From: Sphagnum compactum
Lineage: Eukaryota > Bryophyta > Sphagnopsida > Sphagnales
DNA: 64,000 nucleotides
Reading direction: 5' to 3'
Assembly (NCBI GenBank): GCA_965153455.1
Contig: OZ234495.1
Location: 2,480,001-2,544,000, forward strand
Shown here: positions 49,003 to 61,663 of the stretch, piece by piece
Layout of the letters: each line of letters begins with the position of its first letter
How positions within the stretch are numbered: position 1 is the stretch's first letter
Program-made: the position numbers and the translations under genes
Notes under the pieces: generated by a model
Told to the model about the DNA's origin: nothing
Databases searched by the model: none
Seen by the model: only the letters and a program-made list of their open reading frames with translations

Positions 49003-52000
49003 ATGCGTACAATGAAATATATTTCCAGGTCTTATTCTATGCTGCATGACATTAGTATGAATGTCATCAGAGTAACAAAACCTCCAGATATATCTCATAG
49101 TTCACAACAGAACCCAGGCAATAATTTAATAATACGGATTGACAGATATGTGCAAGTACCATTTTTTATTTTAATTTTCATCTGAACAAGTTCTTCATCT
49201 GGATTCTGAAGGGATATTCCAAAGAGTGCACGTATGCCAAATTGGACACTGGTGAGCAATATGATCCAGTTATGCCTTCTGTGCTCATTATTTGGATCAC
49301 GGGGTCCCATAGAGTAGACAAGCTATGTCTCCATGCAAGACCTTGTCTCCACAACCACTACTTCTTGAGTGGAAAGAATTATGAAGTCATCAAGTGTTAC
49401 TTGTTAACTGCAAAAAAAAATGGTGGAAAACACCCAAAGCATTTAAATTGCAGCAAAAAACTCAGAGAGTTGCAAGTCAACTCGGTAAACCAAACAATGT
49501 GTGGCAAACAAATGAAATCTACTTGCATGGGAGTGACAAAAATATAGGTATAATGTTGAAGGGCCACAAGCATGTTTGGAAAAATGTGAGCCTCTCAACT
49601 CTCAACCTTCAGCCTCGGTGTTCAACTTATGCTAAACATGCAAACTTCCCCAAACTCTTAACAGTTACTGTCTTCCATTCTTAACAACCCAGTGCAGCAA
49701 ATCATCAAAAGGTCACAAACTGTGAACAACTTGGTGCAAAATGCCAAGGTCCTTGCAAAATAGACGGATACCTGTTTGGATTTCGAGGCTCATATCCTTT
49801 GGTTATCTTTGTACCCATTTGCTCCAAACGTGACCAAGAATCCAGATCCAGAGCTGGATGTGCCCCTTTGGGTTCTACAACATTATTGTAAGGTTGGAAG
49901 GTTTCACCCACTGCCACAAAGACAGTATATGAAATCACCAAACACCCATGTGAGACAAGATGTGATGATTTCCTCAAGAGTGTATGTGCAGCACATCAGA
50001 TGCAGGATTCAAGAATATTGTTTAGGGAATAATCCTCTTGTCCCAAAGGCATGCAGCACAACAAAAGTATTACACAAACCCATGGCAACCAAGTATATCA
50101 ATGAGACTGCAGAAACAACTGAAAAAAAAAACTTTGAAGGTAACCGTTGTGTTTGATTTGGTTTGTTGCATTTCTGGAAGGCTTAGTTGTGATTTCAGCT
50201 AGCACACCAATAGGCATAGCTGAGGCATAGCTCAATTGGGTTGCAATTTTTACCTCATTCAATCAAGCTGCAACAAGCTTGTGAGGGTTGGCTTCATTTC
50301 ATTTTACCTTGCCTCTGAACAAGCAAGCCTGTAAGCCTTATGCATCATGAGGCCTACATAGAGTGTAATGGGTATGGCCTGATCTTGCACCCTGGAAGCA
50401 CCCCACTAGTGGGTACTTGGATGCAGCACATCCATTTTAGCCACTGGAAATCCAGTGGTATGTCTCTTTCCACATGAGATTGCAAGAAAACTCCATAAAT
50501 TTAAGCACTTTCCTGCAACCAAACAATACCCCACAGTAACAAGCCATTGATGCTTGCAAAAGCAATGTGGGAGGAGACATGGGTGTAGAGCAAACTGTGA
50601 GTTAGATGCTTTGGGTAGACATGCTGCCAATTAGCTGCTATCACAAAAAGCAACCAATTTATAAGGTTTGTTGTCCCAAACCCCACTGCCTGCTGACCAC
50701 TTTCAAGTCCAGAACCTGTGTACAACATGAGCTATGCTCAGCTAGGACTCTCTGCTCTGGTCTTCAAAGAAAGCAGGTTTTTAAGATTTTGAGAGCCTCT
50801 TTTGTGCACGTAGTAATCAAGCTTGCCACTGCATGGAAAACATTTCCAGGCACCTGAGTGTAAATAAGCTTTGAATGCAACTTTCTTACTTGGGTGAGCA
50901 TATTATTCTGACCCAAATCCAAAACACAATCCCACCTTGATTAGAACTCAAAATTTGCTCTATTTGTTTGAAATACTTCCAATTGACTTCACGTTCATGC
51001 AAAACACATAACCCACTTAGCATTGCTACCATACTTTTGAACAATTTAGAACCTTACTTCTTTCCAGGCACTTAGGAGGACTTCCATCTAGCTTGTCACC
51101 CACAATTACAACTTTCACATGCCTTGTGATGGATGAGTATTTCCAGTTCCCTTCGTAATGAAACGGTGCTCCCTTCTCCAACATGCAACTGTCACATTGC
51201 TGAATCTAATGTCAGCAATGGAACTCAGATGTTGGACATATATAATCATGACAAATCAATTCAGAATGATCAAAATGCTGTGCACACCTTCACAACAAAC
51301 TTCCAAATGCTCGTCTGTCATGTCATATAGAGGCAGCAATTTCCATGAAAGAACTGGGCAAAAGGAAACTTCACCAGAGAAACAAAGACATAATACTGCC
51401 ATGCCTAAACTGGTCCCTTGTACCAATGCAGCTACAAAGATGGATCGGGTACAAGGTTCTCACATCTTGAAAAGAGCTAGTCAAGTTGGATTTAAGAACT
51501 TAATGTAGGTGCATAGTGAATATAAAGCATGTCACATGAAGTTTCTGTAATTCCGAAGAAAAATTGAGCTTCACCCACAACCCTAGTAACTCCATCCTTG
51601 TGATGTGTGATGAAGAATTAGAAGGTAAACACAGTTGGGGCTGACATAGAGCGTTGATTTGCATTGCTTTGTGGCTAATGGAAATCAAGATCTTAGATGA
51701 GTAATACTTAACTGTCATATTGATTTTCCACTGCAAAGGAATTGTGGAAGCAAAAGTGTTTTCTAACATAATATATCGCAACTAGGGTCTGAACCATATG
51801 CATCTCTTATGGGTCACTTGCGTGGCTTTGTGTTCAGGATGAACCCTCTCAAATGGTCCAAACCCATCACACTTCCACCATACTTGAACATATGCTTATT
51901 TCAAGCACAAAAATAGCCAACCACACAAATTTCACAAATTTCGAGGCACTTTCATAATCCTACTCCATTGCTATGGCACTAATGTATTATCATTAAATCC

Positions 52001-54873
52001 AATGAGAAAAATGAATGTGTTAATGGTGCTATTTCACAAAACAAAATTGTGTTCATTGAACACTCCGATAGAAGCTAGTAGGGTTTGAAGAAGACCTAAA
52101 ACTGGGGGAGGCCACTAGATTGTGGTCTCCTCATGTTGATCTGTTGGGCTTTGCAATACTTGAGGCAGCCCCAATCATGGCACAACTTCAAATCTTCACT
52201 ATTATCAATACAATTGCACGGTGGTACTTTTCACAAAGAGGAATCTCAATTTGAATCGTAATTATAAGATTTGTGGGTTGTGGGCATGTTTTGCATGCAC
52301 ATTTCAGTGTCCATCAATAAACATCAAGTTAGTCTCTATTGTGAATGCTAGTTTGACATTATGTATGCTCTTGACCTTAGCACTCAACCCCTTTTTTTTG
52401 GATACTGTGATTGACCAAGCTCTTAGTTTTGCTTGTGTGACTAGTTTGAAGTTAAAGAACGAGGGGAACATAGATAAGGCCAATCAATGCCTTCACAACT
52501 ATACTTCAAGCATTGTTCCTCAAATTAATCAATATTGAAAGTTGTTGAGTGTTCAACAAAACTTTACTCATACTTCATAGCAATCACAGAATGCAATATG
52601 GGTTGTCATGACACGAAATCTTTGAAAACTTCATTTGTTCATGGTACTTGACATGGAAGTTATTTCTAATTGGGTTTTAAACATGGATATAAAGTTATCT
52701 TATCAATGAAAGGTCAAAAACTTGACTCTATTCCAGGCATGAAGATGAATGTCTTTTGAAAAGCCTACGTTTACATTAAAAAGAAATACATCATTGTCAA
52801 TAGAATTATTGATGTCTAGTGAATATTTTAAAATTCAAACTATTTAGGTTTCAATTCTAGTCTTCAAGGTTGTCTCAATTCCAATTCCTTAAAATTATTG
52901 CAAACCCTAGAATTCAATCATGATATTGAAATTGAAACGAAACATCAAAATGCCCCCATCTCAGTCTTTAGATGTCAAAATCATTTTAACCTTTTTAAGG
53001 CACGTAAAGTTTTGTAAACGTTGTAATTGCAAACAACTTGAAAAAATGTTATACTCATCTCAAACATATTTCTTAATAAAGAAACAACAACAACACCAAA
53101 TTTGAGTCCTTGTTGCCTTCCCACACTTAACAATAATCTATGAACAAATGATGAATCAACACACTTTGGATTCCCTCTCATTGGCTATAATGGTCGTTTG
53201 GTTGTGGAATTATACCAATTGACTCAAAGACCCTTAAATTCACTGCCATAACTTAATCAAGATCGGAAGATGGTGCTTAACAAATGATCATTATTTTATC
53301 AATAGAATTTATGTGCATCTTCAATTAACTTTAATTCTCCCATGGAATAGATGAATGCTCAAAGTTCCCAGAAATAAAGGTATTCAATCCTCCCGAATGA
53401 TGACTATGGTTTGATTCAAATATACCAAATTTGAGTAGTGAATTCCACAACTAACTAATCACATAATCCTTTAAAGCCTTTCATCTCCTCCATCATTTGT
53501 CCTTCATGACTCATTACATATTGATATTATGTTTGTTAATTCCAGCGCAATAAAACTATTAGAGGCAAACAGACAACTTGTTATGGCCATTCATCCCAAA
53601 ATGATTGATATTCACATAAAAATCTTGCAAAGACAATTTATCACATCAATTCAAAAGCAAAAACTAGGAAGAATCTACTTAGCTTAAAGTCTTGTTGTTG
53701 TTTTGTACTCTTGGCTCATTGCCGGATAGATGTAAGCTACAATGGCTCATTTTCCTGACAAAACGATGTTTTTACCCTAGGTACCCTTTATTCAAATGCA
53801 TACGGTGATTAATATATCCCTAGATCTACTAATTGAAATTTGAATTTAGACTAATAATTTCATTATGAAAAGATCTATGTGGTTATTTATTGATAAAATA
53901 AATTCATTTGCTGGTAGTAATGGATTTTTGAAACCGAAAAATATGGACTAGTCATTTAACTAAAATATCACAAAATAGAAAATTTTATATTGATTCACAT
54001 TTCAAATTTGTTATTGAGATTCAATATATAATGTAGTATAAGATGATAATTCATATGAAAAATCTTTTATTTGAAAACCTTAATCATTTAATAGTTAAGA
54101 ACTTTTGAATGGTTAAAATTTGACCATATTTTCATAAGTCCATATGAGTTGCAATTTTTTTTTTCAATTTTTTTGTCTCAAAAACATATGTTTTTGAAAT
54201 TTTTAGATGAGGAATTATTTTTATGGACTTTATGAAATTTCCTTTTAGGACTTCCAAATTTTAAAATGACATAAGCTACATTAAATACAAATTTTCAAAT
54301 AGATTTGGGAAGGTTTATAGGTGATTGAGCATGTATTATTCAAAAGACTAAAATAATAATATTTTTAAAAGTAACAACCATGTCCATTTGAATCATTTAA
54401 AAAAATCTTGTATGGACTTGTAAGGAGTGTAATTTTTATCGATATTGAGCCACCGTAACTTGCATTTACCTTGCAAGCTCCATCATTTTGCACAAATTTT
54501 CCCCACACAAAAGATAAACAAGGAACTTAATGTTAGACCTTAACCTTTTGTTCATTCATAATAACGTAATTTTCATCTAAAAAAATGCCCACCTATCACA
54601 AGCACTCTTGTGAATGATAAATGACAAAATAACAGGTGGTTTTTTGGCACCAAAATAACAACAATAAATGACCCATTCACGTAGTAACCCTAAAACTTCT
54701 ATCATCCACATTTTTGTGTTCCACCATGACATGCATTTCAAACCATCAAGTCCAACTCAAAAAAAATACCCAAGCAAAAAACTTTGTTAATAATCCCAAG
54801 TAACAATAGGAAAATCCAATTTCTCCTTGAAATCCCTCAAATCAATTTTGCATTTTCCATGTTTTACACTATT
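49003..54873. other. Intergenic DNA, no gene recognised
   Basis: Many frames of 60-126 codons occur, the longest at 49776-50156 plus strand, but none shows a domain, a splice pattern or homology I can name. AT content rises from about 52.5 kb onward. Confidence 0.4.
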
Positions 54874-55496
54874 GGGTGAAAGTATCCTGGGGTGATACCA
54901 TTAAGAATCACCTCAAGGAATGAAAAAAGAACAAAAAATAGCCAAATCATTTTCCTAGGCCCTTTATTTTAAATGTTTTCACAACTATAATTTTTTTTTC
55001 CATGTTTATCAATTGCATGCACTAATATATGGCTTGAAGTTTATTTTGCAATTTAAAAAAAAAATAATTAAAATGGCCCCTTCATAAATTGATAGCCTTA
55101 ACTTTGGAAATTCATAAATAAATTATACTTATTCAATTCATTTTTTAATAAAAAATTTAAAATATAATGATTTCCAAATTACCTTAAGAAAACAATTCCC
55201 AATAAAATTTTCAAATTATGTTTCAAATTTTTATTTTTAACCAAAAAGTTGAAAGAAAGGAACTAACGTTACATTCCTGAAACCTTTTCTAAATGCAATG
55301 ATTAGAAACATCAAAATACACAATATTCTTAATATTATTTAAATTCAAAAATATATGGAACCTAATAAATGTACTCATTAAAACAATTTATGAAAATATG
55401 TATTTAAGTGTTTCCTATGATTTTTCAAAGTTCGATGGGTCTAAGAAAATCAAGGTGTGATGGTTCCTAATGGTACCACCCAAGGAAACTTTTACC
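54874..55496 (-). mobile_element. MITE copy B, 623 bp, related to copy A at 20044
   Basis: The left end GGGTGAAAGTATCCTGGGGT and the right end reverse-complemented (GGTAAAAGTTTCCTTGGGTG) form terminal inverted repeats. In reverse orientation it aligns end to end with copy A. Shared features include GGACCCATC or GACCCATC near one end, then ATGAATTTCCAAAGTT, AAGGGGCCA, AACTTCAAGCCATATA and AGGGCC. Noncoding. Many small indels separate the copies, so both insertions are old. Confidence 0.75.
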
Positions 55497-56330
55497 TTGT
55501 TCCTCTTGACCTTTCTAACACTTGACACACTTTCAACATTCCAACATTCTATAATCTAAAGAAGAAAAAAAAGGCAAAGCAAATGAAAAACAATGTTACA
55601 ACTATATATGCAAAATGTCATAGAAAAGGGATGCAAAAGACAAATGAAACTTCATCTCCTTTTGTCTACAAAAAACTTGCATAATCTCCTCTTCTCTCTA
55701 TTCCTCCTCTTTTGTTAGAAATAGACTTCAAACCTAAGTGAAATGCAACTCAACATATAACCTACAGTTCCCAAGGAGGAAAAGTTTCTTCATGACTTTA
55801 GTAGTCACAAAGGTGTATAGATCAATGATGCATGTTTCAATTCACAAGAACTAGGTATTATTTGATACATATAGGTTCATTCTAAAAATGTTCAACCAAT
55901 TTTGAAAATGAATCGATATAATAATCTTATACAATATTCTTATTATTTATGTTGATGATGCAATGTTACTAAAGTTTTATTCTTCTAGGAATCTAAAATA
56001 TGTCAATGTCCTTGTGGAATAAGAACATCAATCATGAACAAAATTTTATTTTCTACCACTACTACAATTCATGGTTTCTTCGACTAGGTTTTCTAATCAA
56101 AAAATATCCAAAAATGAAAGGCATAAAAAAAACCACCCTGTTAATCTGGACAAATCGTTTTGGCTAAGTTTTGTGTGACTAGGTAGTCAAATTGGACCTT
56201 GTCATTTTGATTAGCAAAGTGATTGACAAAATGATTAACTATTTGACTGGTAGATAATGGACCATTTGATTGGGTCAATTTTATGCCTAAATTAAAATTA
56301 TTTTTTGGATTATTATTTTTAAAATTAATT
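55497..56330. other. AT-rich intergenic DNA
   Basis: No gene recognised. Toward 56.2 kb the DNA begins to show 'TTTGATTAG' and 'ATTTGACTGG' phrases similar to those at 57.9-58.1 kb on the far side of the satellite. Confidence 0.45.
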
Positions 56331-56332
56331 TA

Positions 56333-56590
56333 ATAGGTAGGTAGGTAGGTAGGTAGTAAATAGGTTTAAATAGGTTGAAAAAGGCACTTAGGTAGGTAGG
56401 TGTTAGCATAACTTAACCTACCTAACCGAACCTAATCTAACCTAACCCTACCTAACCTACCTAACCTAACCTAACCCTACCTAACCTAACCTAACCCTAC
56501 CTAACCTAACTAACCTAACCTAACCTTACCTAACCTAACTAACCTAACCTAACCTAACCTAACCTAACCTACCTAACCTAACCTAAATTA
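56333..56590. repeat. TAGG/CCTAA satellite with internal inversion
   Basis: (TAGG)n at about 56334-56356 and 56390-56400 is followed by CCTAACCTAACC-type repeats from about 56415 to 56585, with CCCTA variants. The two halves are on opposite strands, so the segment can fold back. The units resemble, but are not, the plant telomere repeat CCCTAAA. Confidence 0.85.
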
Positions 56591-56629
56591 TCTACCCTAG
56601 CATTCTAAGCATGCACATAGGTTGTAAGT

Positions 56630-56695
56630 ACAAGGAATTGAACCCCAAACTTTCACAATGATAAACCAAGTGCTTACCAGTGGACTACACCATCA
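56630..56695 (-). repeat. tRNA-derived SINE-like head with intact A and B boxes
   Basis: The minus strand reads TGGTGTAGTCCACTGG (56692-56677, A-box-like). The B box GGTTCAATTCC (56644-56634) matches the consensus GGTTCRANNCC exactly, about 48 bp downstream, as in tRNA-type Pol III promoters. Neither an acceptor stem nor an anticodon arm pairs well, so it is not a working tRNA. A related, more decayed copy lies at 4257-4315. Downstream on the minus strand, after about 40 bp, comes the TTAGG-rich satellite, which could be the element's tail. Confidence 0.6.
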
Positions 56696-56759
56696 AAAGT
56701 GTTCAACTTTTAACAATTTTTTTAATTTCACATGCGTATTTCACATCATTAAACATAAT

Positions 56760-57665
56760 TGCTAAACCAAGGTGACAATTAGTGGCTAAACTCATTGATT
56801 TAAAATAATGGCTAAACCTAGTGACTAAACTCAACGACTTAAACTAATGGCTAAACCTCGTGGCTAAACTCAACGACTTAAACTAATGGCTAAACCTTGT
56901 GGCTAAATTTAATGACTTAAACTAATGGTTAAACTTAGTGACTAAACTTAAACTAATGGCTAATATTAATGGCTAAACTCACCGACTTAAACTAATGGCT
57001 AATCATAATGGCTAAACTCGTCGATTTAAACTAATGGTTAAACCTAATGGTTAAACTCAATGACTTAAAGTAATGGCTAAACATAGTGGTTAAAGTCAAA
57101 AATTTAAATTAATGGCTAAACTCAACGACTTAAATTAATGGCTACACTCAACGACTTAAATTAATGGCTAAACATAATGGCTAAACCTTGATTACACTTA
57201 ATGGTTAAACATAATGGTTAAACCTAATTGATAAACCTAATGGCTAAATTTCATGGGTAAACATAATGGTTAAATTTAGTTGATAAACCTAATGGCTAAA
57301 CATATTTCAAGGCTAAACCTTGTGGCAAAATCTAATGGTTAAACATAATGACTAAACCTTGGCTAAACATAATGTTTAAACTTAGGCTAAACCTAATGGT
57401 TAAACATAATGGTTGAACCTAGTGGGTAACTTTAGTGGTTAAACATATTGGATAAACCTAAGCTATACTTAATGGCTAAATTTAGGCCATATATTGGCCA
57501 AATTTAATGGTTCAACTTAGGTTAAACATAATGCCAAATTTAGTGGTTAAGCATAATGGTTAAATTTAAAATAAACTTAATAGCTAAATTTGGTTAAAAT
57601 TTGGGTAAATTTAATGGTTAAATCTAGTGGTTAAACATAATGGTTAAACTTAATGGCTAAAATCA
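56760..57665. repeat. Higher-order satellite: 39-bp unit of three 13-bp subrepeats
   Basis: The basic word is AATGGCTAAACCT. In the first 350 bp three diverged subunits form a 39-bp unit (AATGGCTAAACCT, AGTGACTAAACTC, AACGACTTAAACT) repeated about eight times, with some units shortened to 26 bp. After about 57180 the order breaks into irregular 'AATGG(C/T)TAAAC' words. No frame stays open, so it is not a coding repeat. Confidence 0.8.
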
Positions 57666-57905
57666 AGTAGGTAAGTGGGTGGATAAGGAAGTAAATAATA
57701 TGTTGGTAGGTGGAAAAATAAATATGTAGGTTATATGAAAGTGAAAAATATAAGTAGGTATGTAGCTAGATAAGTGAGAAAGTATAGATAAGTAGGTAGG
57801 TAGTTAGGTAAATAAAAGGTAGGCGGGCAGGTGGGTAATAGGTAGGTAAATAGCTAACTAAGTAAATAGGTGGATGAGTAGATAGGAGGTAGATTCATAG
57901 GGTAG
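57666..57905. repeat. TAGG-rich degenerate repeat
   Basis: Irregular GTAGGTAG, GTAGGTGG and AAGTAGGTAG words extend for about 240 bp after the higher-order array. The word resembles the (TAGG)n block at 56334, so the arrays between may be derived from one original satellite. Confidence 0.7.
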
Positions 57906-57924
57906 TAGACCATGTCATATTTGA

Positions 57925-58060
57925 CTAAAGATCATTGGCCATTTTGATTAAATGTTCAACTTGATTAAAGACCATTGGTCATTTTTATTAAAAATCATTG
58001 GCCATTTTGATTAAATGTTCAATTTGACTAAAAACCATTGGCCATTTTAATTAAGGTTGT
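57925..58060. repeat. Short repeat with 'ACCATTGGCCATTTTGATTAA' words
   Basis: Variants of (A/G)(A/C)CATTGG(C/T)CATTTT(G/T/A)ATTAA recur at least four times, often with ATGTTCAA(C/T)TTGA(T/C)TAAA between them. Similar words occur on the other side of the satellite near 56200-56290. Confidence 0.65.
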
Positions 58061-58529
58061 ACAACTTCATTATGTGTATTTAATTAAATGAACCATTATA
58101 GTCAAGTTGATCAGTCAATAAATACATGTGTCATTCCAACCCTTGGTCTTTAATCAAAATGTACATGTCCATTAGTCAAAATGATAAGTTAGTCAATTTG
58201 AACCTCTTAAAAAACCATGAATTGTAATAATGTACAACATGTTAATTTGCATTTATGTTGTTTAAAAAAATTGAGACTACACAAATATGGTGTTTAAACT
58301 TTAAACCATTATCACAAGGTATAAGCTATTGTATAAGTTGAACCAAAAGTTTCAAATGTGCCAAGTTTTTCTTTTCAAATTTTCCCATATCAAACTTTTA
58401 TCTACTTTTATCGACTATACAAATGTCAAGTTACTAAATGAATTTGGCAACATTGTGATGGCATTTCAACTAATTCTAATGTATGCAATGAATTAAGTTG
58501 TTTAATTGAATCTAGCAATGTTCAAAAAC
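58061..58529. other. AT-rich intergenic DNA
   Basis: No gene, RNA or transposon terminus is recognisable between the repeats and the leucine-rich-repeat pseudogene. Confidence 0.5.
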
Positions 58530-59510
58530 TTGTGCACTTGTTAAATGTAATCATTTCAAGCTTTTCAATTTCTCGCAACAAGGTGGCGAACTCTTTAGAT
58601 TGGAACAAATGTGAAGATATAGTGTTTTCAGTGCCATTAAGTGTTTCGCTAAGCCTAACAAATCCTCAAGATCCCAACAAGAATTCAACAATAGATTTTT
58701 CAACCTTTTCCACTTTTTGAAACCAAATGGAAAATTTTCTACCTTACACATTAAAAAAGGTGTACTTTCCAATGTTGTTAACTATTCCACTAAATTTGGC
58801 AACCTCTCAAGTTTGTCAAACCCAACTACCTTTAAAGTCGTTCCCATTTTTTTGCCCAAAAGTCATTGGCAAACATTTGGCAAACCAATCTTGTAATGCA
58901 CCCTTTTTTGCCTTGAATAGACACATTGATAGAAACTTCAAGCGTAACTCTAATAGAATTTGAACCATTGATGAAATTCTAAAGTCATCATTATATTGGG
59001 TTGCCCCCATCAAAATAGGAAATGTTCAAATATTACAATATCCTTTCAATGTTTTCCACATTTGGACAATTGATTCAAGGAGTGGTTCAATCTTTACACA
59101 ATATGTCAAATCCAATTCGAACAAATGCGTGGACTCGTTGAGACACTTTTAAAGTAGGTTTGTGAGGTTACTACAAAAACTCAAATCCAATTCTAACAAT
59201 GCTTACAATTTCCTTATAATAGGAGGAAGTGACTTAAAGTTCAAACAATATTTCAAATTCAATTTTAAAACACATGGTTCATTGCCCTATAGCAAGAGAT
59301 AATGATTATAGTTCTTGACAATGAACCAAGATCAACTTCAACAATGAATTGAGTTTGCCTACGGTAGGAGGTAGTGAATGTAGTTGTTTGCAAAAACTCA
59401 AATCAAATTTTTGTAAGTGGACAATCATACCCAACACCCATGAAAGTAACATTTGCACTATTGATCCATGCAAATTGAGCCATGCTAACTTACTCAATCT
59501 TCCATGTGAC
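58530..59510 (-). pseudogene. Leucine-rich-repeat remnant of a plant resistance-type protein
   Basis: Two open minus-strand segments give clear repeats. 59497-59306 contains LAWLNLHGSIVQMLL, LQKFDLSFCKQLHSLPPTVG and KLNSLLKLILVHC. 58772-58551 contains FPFGFKKWKRLKNLLLNSC, LMALKTLYLHICSNLKSSP and KLKSLK. The period of about 24 residues and the pattern LxxLxLxxCxxLxxLPxxxxxL match the LRR region of plant NBS-LRR proteins, which binds ligands or partner proteins in immunity. Between them the frame is shifted and stopped but LRR-like words remain (near 59230 and 58800). No NB-ARC motifs (P-loop, kinase-2, GLPL) were found within 2 kb, so only part of a gene is present. Confidence 0.7.
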
Positions 59511-60049
59511 TTGTAGGGAAAGATAAAAATTACTCACAAATCAATTATACAATTATAAAAATGACACATGTGAAAGAATATAAGAAAACAAATACATGGT
59601 TCAATTACCTTGCTCACATAGTTTGTAATGACTTGGTATTCAAAAGGCCATACATTTGTATTGATTAGGATTTGTTATTTGGTGAGCAAGTGAGCATGAA
59701 TGTGAACTTGATAGAATATTTCAAGGTGCATAACAAAAAACCACAAAATGAAAAATAAACAAAACAACAACAACAAATATTAAAACAAAATAGAATGCAA
59801 AGACAAAAAAAATGCAAGAATTCATTTCCCACACAAATTGGGTCTCAATGGCCTATAATTTCCGTGCCATACTCTCTTGGCATGAAAGATTCTTCCATGC
59901 AAGTAATTCCAACTCCTCTCCTAGTTTGTTGGACATTCATTTCTCCTTTAGTGAAGGAAAATTGAAAATTAGATTATAAACAATCAATCGTAGTGGATTA
60001 CAACCAATAAAAGTTGTAATAAACCAAACATCATCATTTTTTGTCATTT
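59511..60049. other. AT-rich DNA between two minus-strand relics
   Basis: No domain recognised. Minus-strand words with Glu/Leu-rich translation near 59900 could belong to either neighbour. Confidence 0.4.
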
Positions 60050-61560
60050 TGGCGTAAGGTGTAAGAAAAGAAGATGAACATTACGTTGCCTATCATCAAA
60101 CCACTTGGTGGGATGGATGATGGGCCAACTCCATAAAAGTGGTGATAACATTTTCAACTAGACAATTCACATTAAGGTTTATGTTGGTGTGTTATGTTAA
60201 TGCACTGGTTCTTTAAAACCTCTTGACAAAACCTCAAAACAACCCCAATAGGAGGAGAGACCAAATAGAACTTTTTGAAATCAACCTTACGCATTTCAAA
60301 ACAGCCCTTCACAAAAAAAAATTGATACTAAAATAACCAAACCACACATTGAGGCCAAATGGAAATGTGGGCTGACACATTAATTGAACAAACATTTGTC
60401 ATTCCTTTTAAATAAAAAGAACATTAGGTTTCTTGATGAACTTTTTAAGATCAACATTGGACGATTGTAATGCCACCACATCACCAACAACCTTAATAAG
60501 ATGGTATCGAATGTCAATAAAAATGTTGAAAGGGTCAGTAAGAACTACATCTAATTCAACAATGTGTTGGTTTTGCCTTTGCTTGATCAAGTGATCTATA
60601 CCTTGAATCAATGACTAAATGTTACATTCCAACACAACAAATTTAAAACCCTAATAAAAATACTTAAAGGTTGTAAACCCTAATGCAAAACCTAATACAA
60701 AATTTTGAACATAAATTTAAGCAAAAAAATGAATAGAGGAGGATGTAAGGGGAGAAAGTTGCATCATCTTCTTCATGCCTCAAGAGGTTTGCTTTGTAAA
60801 ATGATTATAATAAAGACCTAAAAAAATTATTTAAAAAAAAACCACAAAGTTAGAAACAAAAATATACAATTAAAAAAATAATTCATCTTACTCACAAATT
60901 TGTTTTGTTAAGAAATCTTGACACATATGTTACTTGATTTAGAAACATAGGAAAAGGTTTTGTAATTAGACACTTTTCAAAACCATGTAAACCTTAATCA
61001 ACATTTTCAAACATTTGTAAACCTATTAACACATTTTTAGACCTTTGTAAAACCTTAATGAACATATTTGGAACTTTGTAAACCCCATACCACATTTTGA
61101 AACCTCTATAAACCTTTAATAAACATTTGTAAACCTTTGTATAGAATAAACCTTAATAACAAAAAATGAGCATAAAATCAAATTAAAAAAGAAGAAGAAG
61201 ATTAGGGTACTTACATGGTGGGAGGGTACATATTGCCATTTTTTTGGCAACTTGAAGAACAAAAATTGACAACAAATCAACAAGTGCCATCACAAAATTT
61301 TCTTCTTCAGACAAATTTGCTATCAATTTTTGGTCTCATAACCCCAAAACTTTCACCATTGATTGAAAGCATTCTTAACCCAAGCCTTAGCATGCTTGTT
61401 CGTCTTGTGACCACTTCTGTTGAAATTTTTTGACTTAGTCACATCAACATCAAGAAACCTAGACTTAGAAACCTTTTCAGTAGCAAATTCCTCATTGGTG
61501 GTGGGAACTACATGGTAATTAGTAATGGTAGCAACATCAAGATTGGGAGATTAATAATCT
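60050..61560 (-). pseudogene. Crypton/DUF3504-like tyrosine-recombinase-type gene remnant
   Basis: The minus-strand frame from about 61560 contains NRSGHKTNKHAKAWVKNAF, then SEEENFVMALVDLL and FVLQVAKK..GNMYPPT. This layout resembles the N-terminal part of the DUF3504 family derived from Crypton tyrosine recombinases (a Trp-rich helix, then a 'KKDG..YPP' loop). At 61215 it meets a good donor (CAT|GTAAGT). A matching acceptor TTTAG|TCATTG at 60614 opens SLIQGIDHLIKQRQ and FNIFIDIRYHLIK, which continues the family order. Further blocks (FEMRKVDFKKFYL, RFCQEVLKNQ, HQHKP) follow to about 60100. There are stops at several places and a single-base shift in an A run near 61237. The expected catalytic Arg region is damaged and no catalytic Tyr was found. 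Confidence 0.5.
60615..61214 (-). other. Putative 600-bp intron of the Crypton-like gene
   Basis: It is bounded by GTAAGT (61214-61209) and TTTAG (AG at 60616-60615) on the minus strand. It separates two coding blocks that are adjacent in the family. The interior is AT-rich, with repeated 'AAACCTTTGTAAACC'-type words at about 60980-61140. The reading phase does not join cleanly, in line with a decayed gene. Confidence 0.4.
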
Positions 61561-61663
61561 TGGTTACCAAAGACACTCGTTACAAGTAGGACCTCAATTT
61601 CATCTTGACTTTTGAAACTATAAGGTTTTAATATTTAGTAGGTAATGGAACTTCAACATTTGC

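Noticed and set aside
49776-50156. 126-codon plus-strand frame
   Set aside because: No homology I can name and no supporting context.
56415-56585. True telomere or chromosome end
   Set aside because: Units are CCTAA and CCCTA mixtures, not a uniform CCCTAAA array, and ordinary sequence lies on both sides.
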